Assembly (NCBI GenBank): GCA_905250115.1
Contig: CAJNOI010000028.1
Coordinates: 420,381 to 484,380 of the forward strand
Length of the DNA: 64,000 nucleotides
Direction: 5' to 3'
Source of the DNA: Adineta steineri
Taxonomy: Eukaryota; Rotifera; Eurotatoria; Adinetida; Adinetidae
Shown here piece by piece: positions 48,984-62,538 of this stretch. A program made the translations under genes and the position numbers. The notes under the pieces were generated by a model. It ran no database searches. It saw nothing but the letters and a program-made list of their open reading frames with translations, and was not told where the DNA came from. Within the stretch, counting starts at the first letter, position 1; each line of letters begins with the position of its first letter.

Positions 48984-51900
48984 GAGGAATAGAAAAATGA
49001 TTGAATTAGAATATTACATATCTACAAAGAATATAAAACAATTAAATATATATATCTATTCGAAATAATAGAAAAGTACCGGAATTCCATAATTGAACAA
49101 GTAAAAACATTCTTAATTGTTACATACTATGAAAATAGCATCTTATGCTTATAAGACAAAGAATAGATTTAACTTCATGAGTTTCCTGTTCCTGAGAATT
49201 TACTATTTTATGCTTCCGTTTATATATATACTATAAGATAATGTATGAATTATTTATTCTGTTTATTTTTACTAGAAGAAAAAAGTAAGGTAAAATATAA
49301 AATTTTAATGAACTATGGTTAGAATAATTTTTATATTTTATTTAGTCTGTTTAATATTCAATTATGTATGTCTTTATCTATTTTAATAAATAATATATTA
49401 CATAAATTTTTCTATGACGAAACGAGAAAAAATCTCTTTGGTTAGTTGTAGTAGAGAATAACGATTTGTTTTCCTTATTGGTTTATCGGAAAATATTTAT
49501 AATAGATTAGTATTTAAAATCATGATTACTACCGAACAAAAGATTTAAATATCTTATTATTCGATGAAATCATATAGCTCAAAAGAACAACAAGATGAAT
49601 TGGATCAAAATACAAATCTTTGATAATAATACAGTGACTGAAGTACCTTATTTTCGTATAGAAGATTTGCAGAAATTTTCTTTTTGTATGAGATCATAGA
49701 GAAAACGAAGTTCTATTTGATAAGAACTGATTTTGGTGTAAAACTTAACTCTTTCTTTCCCATGGCTGAAGTTTAAGATCTGAAACCGAAATTCGTCCAT
49801 TATTGTGATCAAAATGATCTCTAATATGCACTGAAGAACTCTAATTCATATCTGTGCGGGTGAGCGGTGGGATGATGGTGTGAGTGATGCGTTGAAACTC
49901 TTTTATAGTACAGATCAATCGCATAGCATAACGTAGTATATTTGTCTGTGCCACAAATACAAAGTTTTATCAAGAATATAATGATTAAATTATTGATATT
50001 AAATCTGCGATAGATGTGTCTTAGTTTGGTAAAAAAATAGTTAGTATACTCCTCGTAGATCAAGCAAACCAAACTTTTTAAAAAATGGTACCTATAGATA
50101 CCATTGGGAAAGAAAGGGTTAAGTAACGGACGAACTATGATTGATCGCCGGGTTTCTAATAGGTTTTATCATGAGATGTAATATGAAAATAAGGTACTTC
50201 AACCACTACTTTTCGATGTCCCTAGGTATTTATAGTTAATATAGAAAACAAAATAGAAATAGATTTGTTTTTTGGTAATTCACCTAATTAAATCAATAAT
50301 ATAAATAACTTGATGTATTTTTTTGTTTGTTTGTTAGTTAATTCTTCCGGAAGTAAGCAATCACTTCTCAAAAAAAAATGATACTAATCCTTAATCCAGT
50401 TTATTTATTACTCAATTATGTAAATTTGTATGACATTTTTTTTTTTATTATTATTATTTCTCAAAAATAATATCTTGTCTCTCTCTCTTGGAAATGTATT
50501 ATTTATGTACTCATATGAATAAAATAAAAAAAAATATGTATCATTGAGTAATATATATATTCTTATAGTTTACCGGATATAAGAATTAATTATACGATAT
50601 ACAGATAACTTTAACTTACCGGATATGAAATTAAGTAAAAAGTAATAGATTATAAATATAAAAGGATAACTCAACCTACTTTTCTTTCATAATAGGAAGT
50701 TACTTACACATGTTGAATAATGATATATTGATATATGTGCATAGATATCCGTCGTTATTCTATGAAATCTAATGACAACATCTAGAGTAATACTGACGCT
50801 TGTTGTCTTATCAATGAATAGAGACAAGTCGTTCCTTTGAAAAGAAGAAAAAAGGGCGGAGAGAACATAAAGTTTTCTTCTCTTTGTCTTTGTTGCTTAC
50901 TAATATGACTAAAACTGCGGAACATTAACAAAATTAATTGTTTTCGTTATTATCATCATCTTTTATCATGAAGTATAGTGATGAGTGCATGTTCTTACTC
51001 TTTAGTATAAGCATAAAGCGATTTCAGTGAACATAAGAAGAGAGGAAAAGGCGAGCGGCCATGTCTTTGTTCGATCGTATCCGAACAAAAGCCTGCGTTG
51101 TTCTTCATCTTCTTCTTCTTCTCGGGAGCTGAAACAAACAGAAGTCTAGGACCTTCTCCTTTATCGTGAGTGTCTAAAACGGAATCTATTGAATAAAAAG
51201 GAATCAAATGGAGAGTAGCCGAGAATAAAAAAAAAAATAAATAAAGAGAAAAAAAGAAAAGATGCATGTTGACTAATGACAGGCATGAACGAAAAAAATC
51301 ATAACAATAATTTAAATTAGTCAGTATTAGGATTTACTTGTGTCTATCACCGATGACAAACCAGAAATGAAGGAACTCGTTTATGGCAACCAACAACTGT
51401 CGAATTATAAAGAGAAAAAAAAATTTCCTTTCTTTTTTTGTGCGCAATCTGACAATGGAGAAAAAAAACAGGTTAATTGATGTAAAAAAAAAGACCTTTC
51501 TCTCTTTTTTCTCAAATAACACTATATTCAAAGATATGATATACTCATATAGCTAATAATTGTATATGAAAATCAAAAACCATATATAATTAGTACTGAC
51601 AACTGCTTCTTTTCTCATTTAAGACTCAATTTACGGAGGCAAAAAACGAGAAAATGTTTGAATGCCACCTTTTTCCTTACTAACATGAAAATATATAAGC
51701 ATATGTTTCATATAAAATCAATATTATAATAAACTTTCTCGCCTAATTCATATATACATTTGTGTTTTTCTTTTCAACGATATCATGCATTGATGCATAT
51801 AATGGATAGTTTGATTTATTATTCGATCGTGAGACACATTAGTATTAGAAAAACTAACTCTAAAATCTCATCAGCAATTACATGTAACAATCGAACAAAT

Positions 51901-54900
51901 CTCAAGAGAATATATCACACATAAATAGAAGAGAAAAAAATACTAGATAATACATTATACTATATTAAACACAACTATACATTAATCTAATTGATTCTAT
52001 ATAAAACAAAAAGAAAAAAAAGTCGAATAGATTTTCTATTAAATATTTAAACAAAAGTTTTTTTGTCACTACAATGAATATGACAAGCAAAATATCTGAT
52101 AATAGAAAGATGTTTACATACCATAGAATAATAATTTTGTAAGTAATATAAATTAAATAATTATCTAAAGAAAGACAAGATATGTATCATCAGTACATAT
52201 AGAAAATGAAGAAAGTTTATTTATTAAAATTTGAATCTCATATTAATGAATATCAATATTCTATACTAAAAGAGAAAGCTATTTAGTATTTCATATAGTC
52301 ACTTCCTTTTTCTTTCTTCTTTTTCTTTTCTATATTGAAGTATCTATTATGTTCATTCTTCCTGATCATGAAATCTAGTGATGTATCTGCTTGTCATCTC
52401 TAGTACACTACTTAACTCAGATGAAGCGTCTGATAATTTAGTTTGGTATTCTTAAATATACAGCGAGAGATATATACGAATATATATTTTTTTATCATCG
52501 ATGATAATAAATGCATTTACTCTTGTCAGTTTTCATAGTTGATATGACTATTATTAGTAAAAAGAGATATCTTCAAAAAAAAAAGACAAATGCCATTCCA
52601 ATGCAAAAAACTAATATATACATATAGATACCTTATCCGATCTAAATGACGTATATTGCAAGCATGTCTGGTGACAATAGTAACAGCTTATTGCTGTCAT
52701 TAAACGTCAGTAAAGTATCAGTATGCAGGTCATTGACTTGCTATTGAGTCTTTCGACAACGTTCACATGAAAAAAAAGAAGAAGAAAAAGAAGAAGAAGT
52801 GAAAGAACGAAAAGAACTTGGTTATTAATATTATGAAATTAGAATGTGGGAGGCAAGATAGTAGACTATAGCAAGTTTATTAGCTAAGTGTCGATAGAGC
52901 TGCTTGATGCTCTAAACAAAACAGCGCAGCGACAATGGTAATATCATTAGGCCAAGTAATGAATATATTTCTTTTTCGTCTGACACTATATTCTTTTGCC
53001 ATATATACTTCTGTTATTTGCTACTTATATATCTTGTTATTTGTTATTTTATCCTATACATAAAAAAATATGATACATCAAAGTACAAAAAACAACGGCA
53101 ATAAAAAGTAATATCATCAAAATTCAAACAAGAAGGGCAACTAATAGATGTAATTGTATAATAAGCTTTCGCCAATGTAATTTTTCTATTATCATTCTAG
53201 AACTAGATATGAAAAAAAAAGAATTAGTCAAATAACCTTAGTAGAATATTTATTGGCAAAAAAAAAAGAATACTAAAACATCTCATTGACTTTATATACT
53301 AGTAATTTATTTATTCGGGTCATATACTTTGTAAAAAAAATGTAATTAATAAGTATAAAAAAGAATCATGGAGGTATGTATAGTAGTTATTAATTTACAT
53401 TTAAGTATAATTTCTTATTTGCATTTATAACTATTGTCTCAATTGAATTGTATCATAGTCATAGTAATATCAATAGTAACGAAGTTGTTTTTTATTTCCT
53501 TTTCGGAAGTATTTCTCATTCATTCCTTATCAAACAGCTTCAAGAAGAAGAAGCAGAAGAAAAAAGATCGAGTTTCATACATACATAATTCTATTATCAT
53601 TCAGTGGTCGATTTTCGTTTGGTAGTATCTCGTTATAATAAACGGCAGTTCTTCTAAGTCCAATTATTCTCACTACTACAACTACTTCTCCTTCTTTTTC
53701 TTCTTCTTCTTTCTCTTTCCTCTATTTAATCTATTTTGTATTTTTTTTTTCGGAAAAATATGCATGCACTTGATCGTCTAGTGAGAAAATAAAGCGAGAT
53801 AGCGATATAGATTGTAGCAGGAAACCGATTAAGAATTTACGCTTCAAAAAAAAAATAAGTCGGATGAGATAACGATAAGTACTAACGAAAAATATTCTAC
53901 CCTTCTTAATAACTAATAAAACAATGCATGATTATTAAAATTCTGACAAGATGATATCATAATTCATTTATTGGATCAATTTGATATTTGTACAAAACAA
54001 AAATACTTTCAATATTTATTTAGATTTTGAATGTGATACCAACAAAATTTGATGAAATCTACTAATTATAAATCAAGTTAGGGAAAGGAACATTTATTTC
54101 TCGCTTAATCGATATGAATAAAAGACAAAAGAGAGAGAGGAAGACAGGAAATAAGCAGATGACAACCATAACTAGACAGAAAATGAATGTCACCGATTGG
54201 ATTGTGAATATATATATATTTTTTTGTGAAGAAATTTCTTCTATTATTAAAAAGATTCAAGGTCTTTATTTATGAAAGAAAGACAACAAATAGTACTAAT
54301 AGAATATCAATACTATGTTAATTAGTTCGAATTATGAGAGAAGAGATTGGGAATTTTGTATTATCACTTATGAGTGCGAATCGTGTCTGTAAAACTAATT
54401 TTTTTTCTTTTTTTCTCTCTCTCTCTTCTATTCTTCAAAAGAAAAATGACATGAGTATGTAGAGATCTGATCTCTTCTATTCTTTTATTTTCATTTCATT
54501 TTTCATTATCATCATCTTTCGTGTCGTGATAATAGAAAATATTTGTTCACCATCTTCACTTAAGCACAATACACGCACGAATGAAGAAAAAAAAATTGCT
54601 CAACACGCTTACCTATATATTATTATTATAAATACGATTAAAAACCAGACTACAAGAAAAAAAATTAAATAATCTTTTTTTTTTTTTCTTCTGTAAATTA
54701 CTTCCTTATCCAGAGATAAAACGTCTGTGTGTGTGTAGCTGAAGAGAAAAGAAACTAAGTGATAGAGCATATCCAAGATAATATAGTCTAGTTTATTCGC
54801 TAATCAAGAAAATTATAGATTGATGATGTCAAAACTAACATGAAATAGATGGTAATGCATAACAGTTACTAGTTAATCTTAATAAACATAAGATTTCCTT

Positions 54901-57385
54901 CAGAAAAAAAGAACTCAATCAAAATTAGATGATATTTAATATATAAATCCTTAGAAAATTGGACTTTTTCTCTATTTATATTAAAATAACCTAATATCTA
55001 TCAGAACTGACGAAGAAGAAGAAAAAACTTATTACTTATCATTTACCAATGACATTAATACAGTGAATGAGAATATAGGATTATATACCCATTCTTTTTC
55101 GCGAAGAAAATAATATCAAACTAAATAGAAAAAACAGAAAATCATTTATACTGAAACCTATGGATGGAAATATCATTTATAGCTTTATCCATATGAAGGC
55201 AATAATGATCGATGGCAAACTATTGTCATTAAAATAGGCAATCGTGCATATGCCATTACGATGTTCCATTGGGAAACTATATAGATTTGAAATTTTTCTT
55301 ATTACTTGTTATTTTCTTTTTTTTTTCTTCTTCTCTCTCGTCTATTAAAGACAAAATTCCTAATGATCCAAGACATTGATGAAATGAAACAAGATGTTGT
55401 TCTTCACTGACAACTTTTTTATATTCGATTAGTTATGTTCGATAATCTGAGAAAAAAAAAAGAAAAAATGTCATAGTCTCGCGAGGATATCAAAAGAATC
55501 GATCAAAATAGCTTTAGTCAATTTTTAATTTCTTATTTTTTGATAAATGTGTGTTAATCGATGATGACAGTATAATAAAGTATGGATGAATAGTTTTACT
55601 TCTTGTGACAAATGGAAAAGTATTTAAGAAATACTTTTTAACGGTTCACTGAAAATTCTTCCATATTTATCATTTGTATCAAATTAATAAATAAGACCAG
55701 ATATGGTTGAGTAATTTAAAGAATAAAAGACTTTTTTTTTTTTCTTTAGACGATTTTCTATTATGAAAAGCTTACATATCAGATTTGGATTTTGTGTTTT
55801 TCATAATGTAATATTGTCTACATTACAGAAGAAAATTTACAATCATGTATAGAGAAAAAAAAAATAAACAAGCTTTTTTTTTCTCTGTCTTCTATTCATT
55901 AGATTTATACTCATACGATAGAATAGAATGACCCTTGCATAAATTAACAAGATTTAGATAAGGAAGTATTTGAGAGAGAAAAAAAATTGATTAGAAACAT
56001 AGAATACACAAAGGAAAAGATGTTTATATTTAATTAACTAAATCAAGCAAATAGATCTAGATCTTCACAAAATATAACTAATTATATGTCGAATTTATTT
56101 ATCATCACAATTTTTTTATTAAATACAACTCTTTTGTATATGGATCAAGAGAAATTTGTAGAGATATCGTATATCAAGATCTATGTTGATATGTATGTTT
56201 TGCAATGTAATGTTGACGTATATAAATATATATTTGTATGTATACAATAAAAACTTGTTTGTTATGTTTTGTATGAAGTAGATCTATCGGAAAAAATAAT
56301 ATGTTTGTATCAAGATACAACACGTACTTCGAGAATTAAGTGATTCATAAGACAAAATGTAATTAATATAAATCTTGTCTAAGCTAAATGTTTTCATTAA
56401 TCAGAAAACTTATCCATGTATTTTCTTATCATAATGATGTACGATATTACAAAAAAATATCAAGTAAAAAATAGTTTTAATTATCTACAGTAGAATTTTA
56501 CAAATAAACTAAATAATTTTGCAATATTTATAATAGGATTTTTAAAAATTAAATTACATACTCATCTACATATTATAAATCTTGGTATATCCTTTAAGCT
56601 CTTGGTATATTATTAATAAAATGAAAGGATAGAGAAATAGTACTCAGAACACACTTCGATTAGTATTGTTATTTTCTTTTGTATAAACAATATTTCTTAC
56701 TTGTTCTATTAATAATAGATATGCTAATCAAAAATATTTATATTCTCTGGTTAAATATGTTTTTCTCTCCTTCAAATTAATTATTTATTAATTTTCTATA
56801 TTAATAAATAATCTTGATTTTTTTCCAACTGTATCAAAGTTATTGTTTGATTATCAATTTGTGTTTTATAATAAACACGAGATCAAATTTTCATTGAACC
56901 TGTCATAAGACTTGTATTAAATTAAATTTCCATAAAACTCCTTAAAGTATTTAATCATAAGTGTATTAATTATTTGAATCTATACAAAAATAGGATATTA
57001 AGCTACTTGTATATAAATGTCAAGATTGAATTATATATTTACCTAGCATATTGTTGATTACATCTGATTTCGAAACTATAAATAAATATTAAAAATTCTT
57101 GATTTATAAGTATTAATAGAATTTTAAATTTGATTTTAAAACTTATTATCTCGGAATTTTCGAGAGTATTTATATATAAATCCTAATATTAATCAAAGAG
57201 TATAAAAATAAGAAATAGAGCAGTTAAGTACTATATTGTATTTAAATTAGAAACTTGTTAAATAACAAAAGACAATTTTTGTCATTCATATATTTATATA
57301 TATATATGTACATGTCTTATTGATAGAATCAAAGAATATTTTTTATAAAATTATAAATAAAACGAGATTTAATAATTATTAATAT
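48984..57385. other. 8.4-kb region with no recognised gene
   Basis: Low-complexity, AT-rich DNA with many A-runs, GAA/TTC runs (51110, 52770, 53690) and TA repeats. Frames of 60-90 codons here (for example 50995-51267 and 53434-53625) are biased in composition and have no domain. The only structured item I found is the nested inverted repeat at 49632-50212. It may hold regulatory DNA or untranslated regions. Confidence 0.5.
49632..50212. mobile_element. Nested inverted-repeat element(s), MITE-like
   Basis: The outer arms share GAAGTACCTTATTTTC (about 49640-49655, and as complement at 50192-50207) with related flanks, CAGTGACT against TAGTGGTT. The inner arms are TTAACTCTTTCTTTCCCA (49745-49762) and the complement of TTAACCCTTTCTTTCCCA (50105-50122). 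The inner pair begins with TTAA at both ends, as in piggyBac-type elements; the outer pair looks hAT-like. No transposase frame is present. Confidence 0.55.
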
Positions 57386-59519
57386 TTACATCCAAATAAG
57401 TAATCGACTTCCTTTCTCATTGAAATAAGCAGCAAATTGTTTTCCTTCGAAATAATTACGATGATATATTAACCATTTTTCAGCATTATCTTTCATTTCA
57501 TTTGAAGGTTTACCATCAGCACAAAATGATATTAATGGTGCATTTTGTTTCAGAAATTCATCAAAATAACATAAAACCATTAAATCTATTGTCGTGTCTA
57601 AAGATCTCATATCAATATATAAATGTCGTAGATGTAAAAATGTCATAGCAATTCGTGTAATATTTTCTTTTGCATTCGATGGACATGATGGCATATTATT
57701 AATTGTTAAAGCAGTTATACGTTGTTGCAGGAGTAAACAAATACTTTCATTATTAAGTAAAAGTAATAATGTATTATAATTTAAATCTAAACGAAATAAA
57801 TTTGGAGCAGCATCAAGTATAGTTGACATATGATAGAGATCTTTCGGTGGAAAACCAACTAATGTTAATCGACGAAGACGTGGCATTTTAGGTAAAATAT
57901 CATTTTTATTTTCTTGAGTATGATCTTGAACTAAAAATATATGAAATAAAGGTCAAGTTAAGTGTGCTCCAAATTTAGAATTCACGGATGTCTATGTTGT
58001 CGCGAGAAACTACCTAAAAACTATAATCATCTGTTTTTTATTGCTCTAATAGATACTTTGGACTGTGCTGAGTCGACTGATGATGCTCAAGAAAAAAAGC
58101 ACATAGTTACAAGCAACAATTTGTCGAAAAACTTGACGGAAAAATAAACGAAATTTAATATGCTCCATGTCGCATATATTTATTTTTTTGTACTGTTAGA
58201 AAATCATTATTTTCGCTTTTAATAAGAATGTGTAAGATTAATTATATTTAGAGAAAATTATTCTAACCTGAATTATAATTATTTGGATTATTTACATCGA
58301 CTTCATGTAACCAAATCATACTATGTTTAATTCTTTGACAATAACTAAGAATTGGAAATGCTTCAGCTAATGTAAAATCACAATCGACATGTAATCGTTG
58401 AACATTTTTATATGCATTTTGATTTTTTAATATTGATTGAGCAACCGATGATGAAATTTCTAAATAATCAAATGATGAATATGGTAATGTATGTAAAAAC
58501 ATGTAATCATTTTGTATAGAATTATTTAAACATATGATTGGACGTATATTTTTCCATGTATTTAATATTTCAATATAATTTATTGATTGTTGATCAGGTA
58601 AATAATGTATAGCATAATGAAATTCTTCAATTTTATAAAATAAATATTTTTGTAAAAGTTCACCATTTGTTAATGTTAAATCCGATGTACGTAAATTTAA
58701 TGATAAATATTTAATTGAAGGTAATTTTTCTAGCAAAAGTCTTAATTCATTTAAATACCATGAACGTTCAATAGATTTTAATTGAAAATGTGTTAGAAAT
58801 TGTAAGATTTCTGATTTAAATATTCGACTCATATTATCGCAATTATCTTTTCGATGTATTGATACAGATAATGAACGTATATTTGGTATAATTGTAAATA
58901 ATACCGATAAATCATATATAGTTAAAATTTCAATTTTTAAATTTATTATATTTGGACATGTTATTTGGTTTGCTAGATGTTTTTTTATTGGATTTAAATG
59001 ACTTGATTGATCATCAATAAATATCGATGTTAAACGATGATTATTTGCTTGTAATAATGCTAATAAAACTTCTGTTTGTTGTTTTATTGGTACACGAAAT
59101 AAACTACGCATATCAATTGTATGTAAATTTTCTAAATTATCTAAGATTTTAAGAAATATTAATAATGGATCAGGACGAAATGAGACAAGAATGATTTTTT
59201 TTAATTCAGGAAAACATATTGACATACGATTTTGAAAATATTTTGGAAATGATATTGCTTGTAAAGCTGAATAACAATTATCGATAATTAATGTATGAAT
59301 TTGTGTACCAATTTTAGGAAGAATTTTCGTAAATAATTTATAGGATTGAGCATAGGATGCTTTATGTAATGATACATGACGACGATAATCACTTATCATA
59401 TATGTCATACGAATATTGAGATTATCGAAACTGAGTAAAACATCAACACATAAAAGATATTTACATACTTCGAGTAGAAGTTCATCTGGTAATGATTCAA
59501 GATTTGAGATGTAACTCAT
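57386..59519 (-). CDS. F-box-like protein with degenerate LRRs
   Basis: Two exons (58268-59519 and 57386-57930, 337-bp intron) join in frame to 598 residues. The N-terminus ESLPDELLLEVCKYLLCVDV followed by LLSFDNLNIR is an F-box-like helix set, as in SCF ubiquitin-ligase adaptors that bind Skp1. The rest is a chain of irregular leucine-rich segments (IHTLIIDNCYSAL, LKKIILVSFRPDPL, ENLHTIDMRSLFRV, IKYLSLNLRTSDL, LRRLTLVGFP, LFRLDLNYNTLLLL, LRHLYIDMRSLD). It probably selects a target protein through the LRR part, but no target can be named. The protein ends with FNEKGSRLLIWM. The start is the first ATG (MSYISNLESLPDE). Confidence 0.75.
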
Positions 59520-62500
59520 CTAAAAAAAATATTTTTCACGTGATTTGAAGTCTAGGCAGTAAAAAATACCAACTAACTCAATTCGCAATAAGTACAATTG
59601 TAAATATGTACTTATTACAAAATAATAAATGATTGATGAGTAGGCCAACGCGACCTTTCGGACAAAAAAAAAGCTAGTCATAAATATTTGTTTTTCTTTA
59701 AGCTACATCCTCCTTAAAATGATACTGTGTCCGTTGTGAAAGAACGTAAAATTTTATTCAATATGTATATTTTATTTTATAAGATTTTTGTATAAGTATA
59801 TTCGAATAATCAATCATATTTATTCCAAAATAAATATAATTTGATGTCGAATATTTATTAAAACATGTGAAGTATATTATATTTTTCTTTGAAAATGAAA
59901 TAATAATGTTGTTTTTCTGTAATAAAATAGTCTTATAAAAGGTAAATCTTACTGTAGAATATTTATCGGTAAAAAAAATTAATAAACCTATGAAGTATAA
60001 TACTTATCTCAAGCGATATATTATTATTATAAGAGATAATTAGGCATAAGGACAAAGAAAATAGATTTGTCCGAAAGGTGCATTTGATTTATTCTTGTTG
60101 CTTCGATACTCAGTCAATCATATGAATAATTTAAAAATTTAAAAATAAATATTTAAATTTTTATGTGAAACTGACTAGAGCTTCAATCTAGAAAATTTAG
60201 ATTTAAGAATGAAATACAACATAGATGTCGCCAATTAGCAACCCTAGCAATCAATTACAAAAAAGAATATCGATCGTAATCATATAACATTATAGTGGTA
60301 TATGTATGAAGCTTTTTTATATCGTATAATCGTAACAATTCTGTAACTCAAATTTAGGTAAAATTTTTTAGTCTGTCGATAGAAGATTTCGCCAAAAAGG
60401 GTAAACTCATGTCTTTCAATATTATTTTTCGAAATAGACATTTTATTTATCATGCCAATTAATTTTCCTGATTCTACAACTTCATTCGTATCTATACTAA
60501 CATCTAGTATTTCTTCATATGATCTGTTACTTACCCTGAAATAAAATGACCGCCATATCATTTATTATTTATCTATTTTTTTATGTACTTGTAATCCTTT
60601 TATCAAGGATTCGTGTGTTTCATCTATAGGGTGTCGCCTAATCTTCGCTTCTTTTCGAATTTGTCCTTAAACTTCATCTCTTTCTGTTATTGTTATGTCT
60701 GTCATTTCTCATAATACAGAAAGAACGAGAAAAAGATTGTTTACGTGCAATTTTTGATATTTGAAATAAACATACAGATACAAATTCTTAAATAATGCTT
60801 ATTGCATTAAAAGACTATCATCGCACTTCTATTCTCTATGCACATTGTCTTTCGTATTTCTGATATTAAATCGATGATCGAAAATAATCTTTCATATGAA
60901 ATGAACTTCATCTTTACTCATGGAAATGACAAAGATCTTTTCAAATGTAAAAGTATGATATAGATAAATTAATTACTAATTTGAATTAATTAATTTGACA
61001 AAGCTCACGAAATTTACAAAGTCTTACTTATTTAGACGGTGAATGAGTGCATGGGCGACGGAACGATTTCGTTCTAGGGTATGCTTAACTTTACAGGCGG
61101 ATCACTTAAGGAGAGGCTCAATTTTTCAAACAAATAAACATTGGCCTACAATTAGTATTAACGAATAAAGATATTTTAATACCATACATTGAAACAACGA
61201 AACGATCAGCAATTAATTGCAGTATATCTGATCCATCGAAAATTTCTGATCAATATTAGCTATTAGGGTGTATAATGGAGGATGAATGACTATGAATGAG
61301 AAACAGTTGTTCAACAGACTTAAAGCACAACAGAAAAAATGAATTAGAAAGTCGCTTAAACTAAGATAAAAGGTGTTCATGGAAAATTACGAAAAACCGA
61401 AACAGACGATCCTCTCCTATTTTGTAAACATAGCCTTCTGCATCTTGTACCATTATATTTTTGATAAAAAAAAGAAAAATAAGCATTCTATTTTTGTTTG
61501 AAATCTTTCGACTGATCCGTTATGATGGTTGTTATTATAGTACTAAAATCTGTACAGTCTAAAGGTCATTTGAAACCATGCATTTAGATTACTGAATTTG
61601 AGCATCAATTCTCTTGAAGAAAGTATACCGGTAGTTTTGAATTGTTTGGCTTCTTTTTTCAGGTTTAAGTCAACCTTTCTTCGAGGAAGAAAGCTTCATT
61701 TTTTTCGTGTTTATGGTATATATAAGTGCATGAAAAGTTTTAGTTGATTTACTAGGCTTCTACTTCGAATAATACTTTCCCAAAAAAAAAATTCAGATCA
61801 AAAGTTTACATATAAATCTGTTTATGGATAAATCCAGTAGTCGTCACCAGTCCAGAAAACTTAACAGAAGAGACCATATATGTTTCCCAAAATATTGAAG
61901 TAAGTTTACAAACTGCTGTGATAAAATTAAATCGGTTCGAAAGGATAATTATTTCGACACTCAAAGCTTAAGGATCTCTAATAGCTACTTTATCCTTCTA
62001 TACATGAAATACGCTACGATAACTTGTACTAATATATTGCAAGCACGCACGCTTTACAATTCGTTTTTGTGTAGCTAATATCTACTTAGCGTTTCAAAAT
62101 AAAACCAAACCAAACCACGGGAACGGTCTCACATGGTTTTTGGTGCAGTAAGAAGAAGATATGTCTTCATGTACATATGATTACTAGCAGTCTGTCTAAG
62201 CAGAAATACATTTTCTGCTGAAATCTTATGATACAAACCTGTCAACTATTTCATAAATTCCTTTTTTCTTCTGTTTATTTCGGTTGAGGAGCCACTATTA
62301 GACTCCATCCAAACACCGATTCGGGTGCCATAGCAACAAAAATTACGCCCTAGAACAACCTTTACTTCCCAAACATTTCACATTCATTATATTTCTGTGT
62401 CCTCCTAGCCACGAAAAGAAGACAAAACCTTTTCTTGCTGCAAAAAATCAAATATATTTCTTGAGTCGACATGGAATCGTATGAATATTAAAAAGTTCAA

Positions 62501-62538
62501 ACAGTCTTCCTCGTTGTTGCTGTTTTTAGGATTAATTA
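59520..62538. other. Intergenic, no gene recognised
   Basis: AT-rich. It contains the inverted-repeat pair at 59653-60079. A 44-codon open stretch at about 61839-61970 (PVVVTSPENLTEETIYVSQN) looks coding-like in composition but I cannot name it, and it has no visible start or continuation. The short frame at 60280-60561 (minus) has no known domain. Confidence 0.4.
59653..60079. mobile_element. Possible small inverted-repeat element
   Basis: ACCTTTCGGACAAA at 59653-59666 is matched by its exact complement at 60066-60079. The 427-bp interval has no coding frame. No clear target duplication is visible, so chance or another cause is possible. Confidence 0.4.

Noticed and set aside
57962-58147. 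61-codon plus-strand frame
   Set aside because: It lies within the 337-bp intron of the F-box-like gene on the other strand and has no domain.
61839-61970. Coding-like stretch PVVVTSPENLTEETIYVSQN...
   Set aside because: Open for only 44 codons, no recognisable family, start, splice partner or conserved motif; kept only as a note in the intergenic entry.
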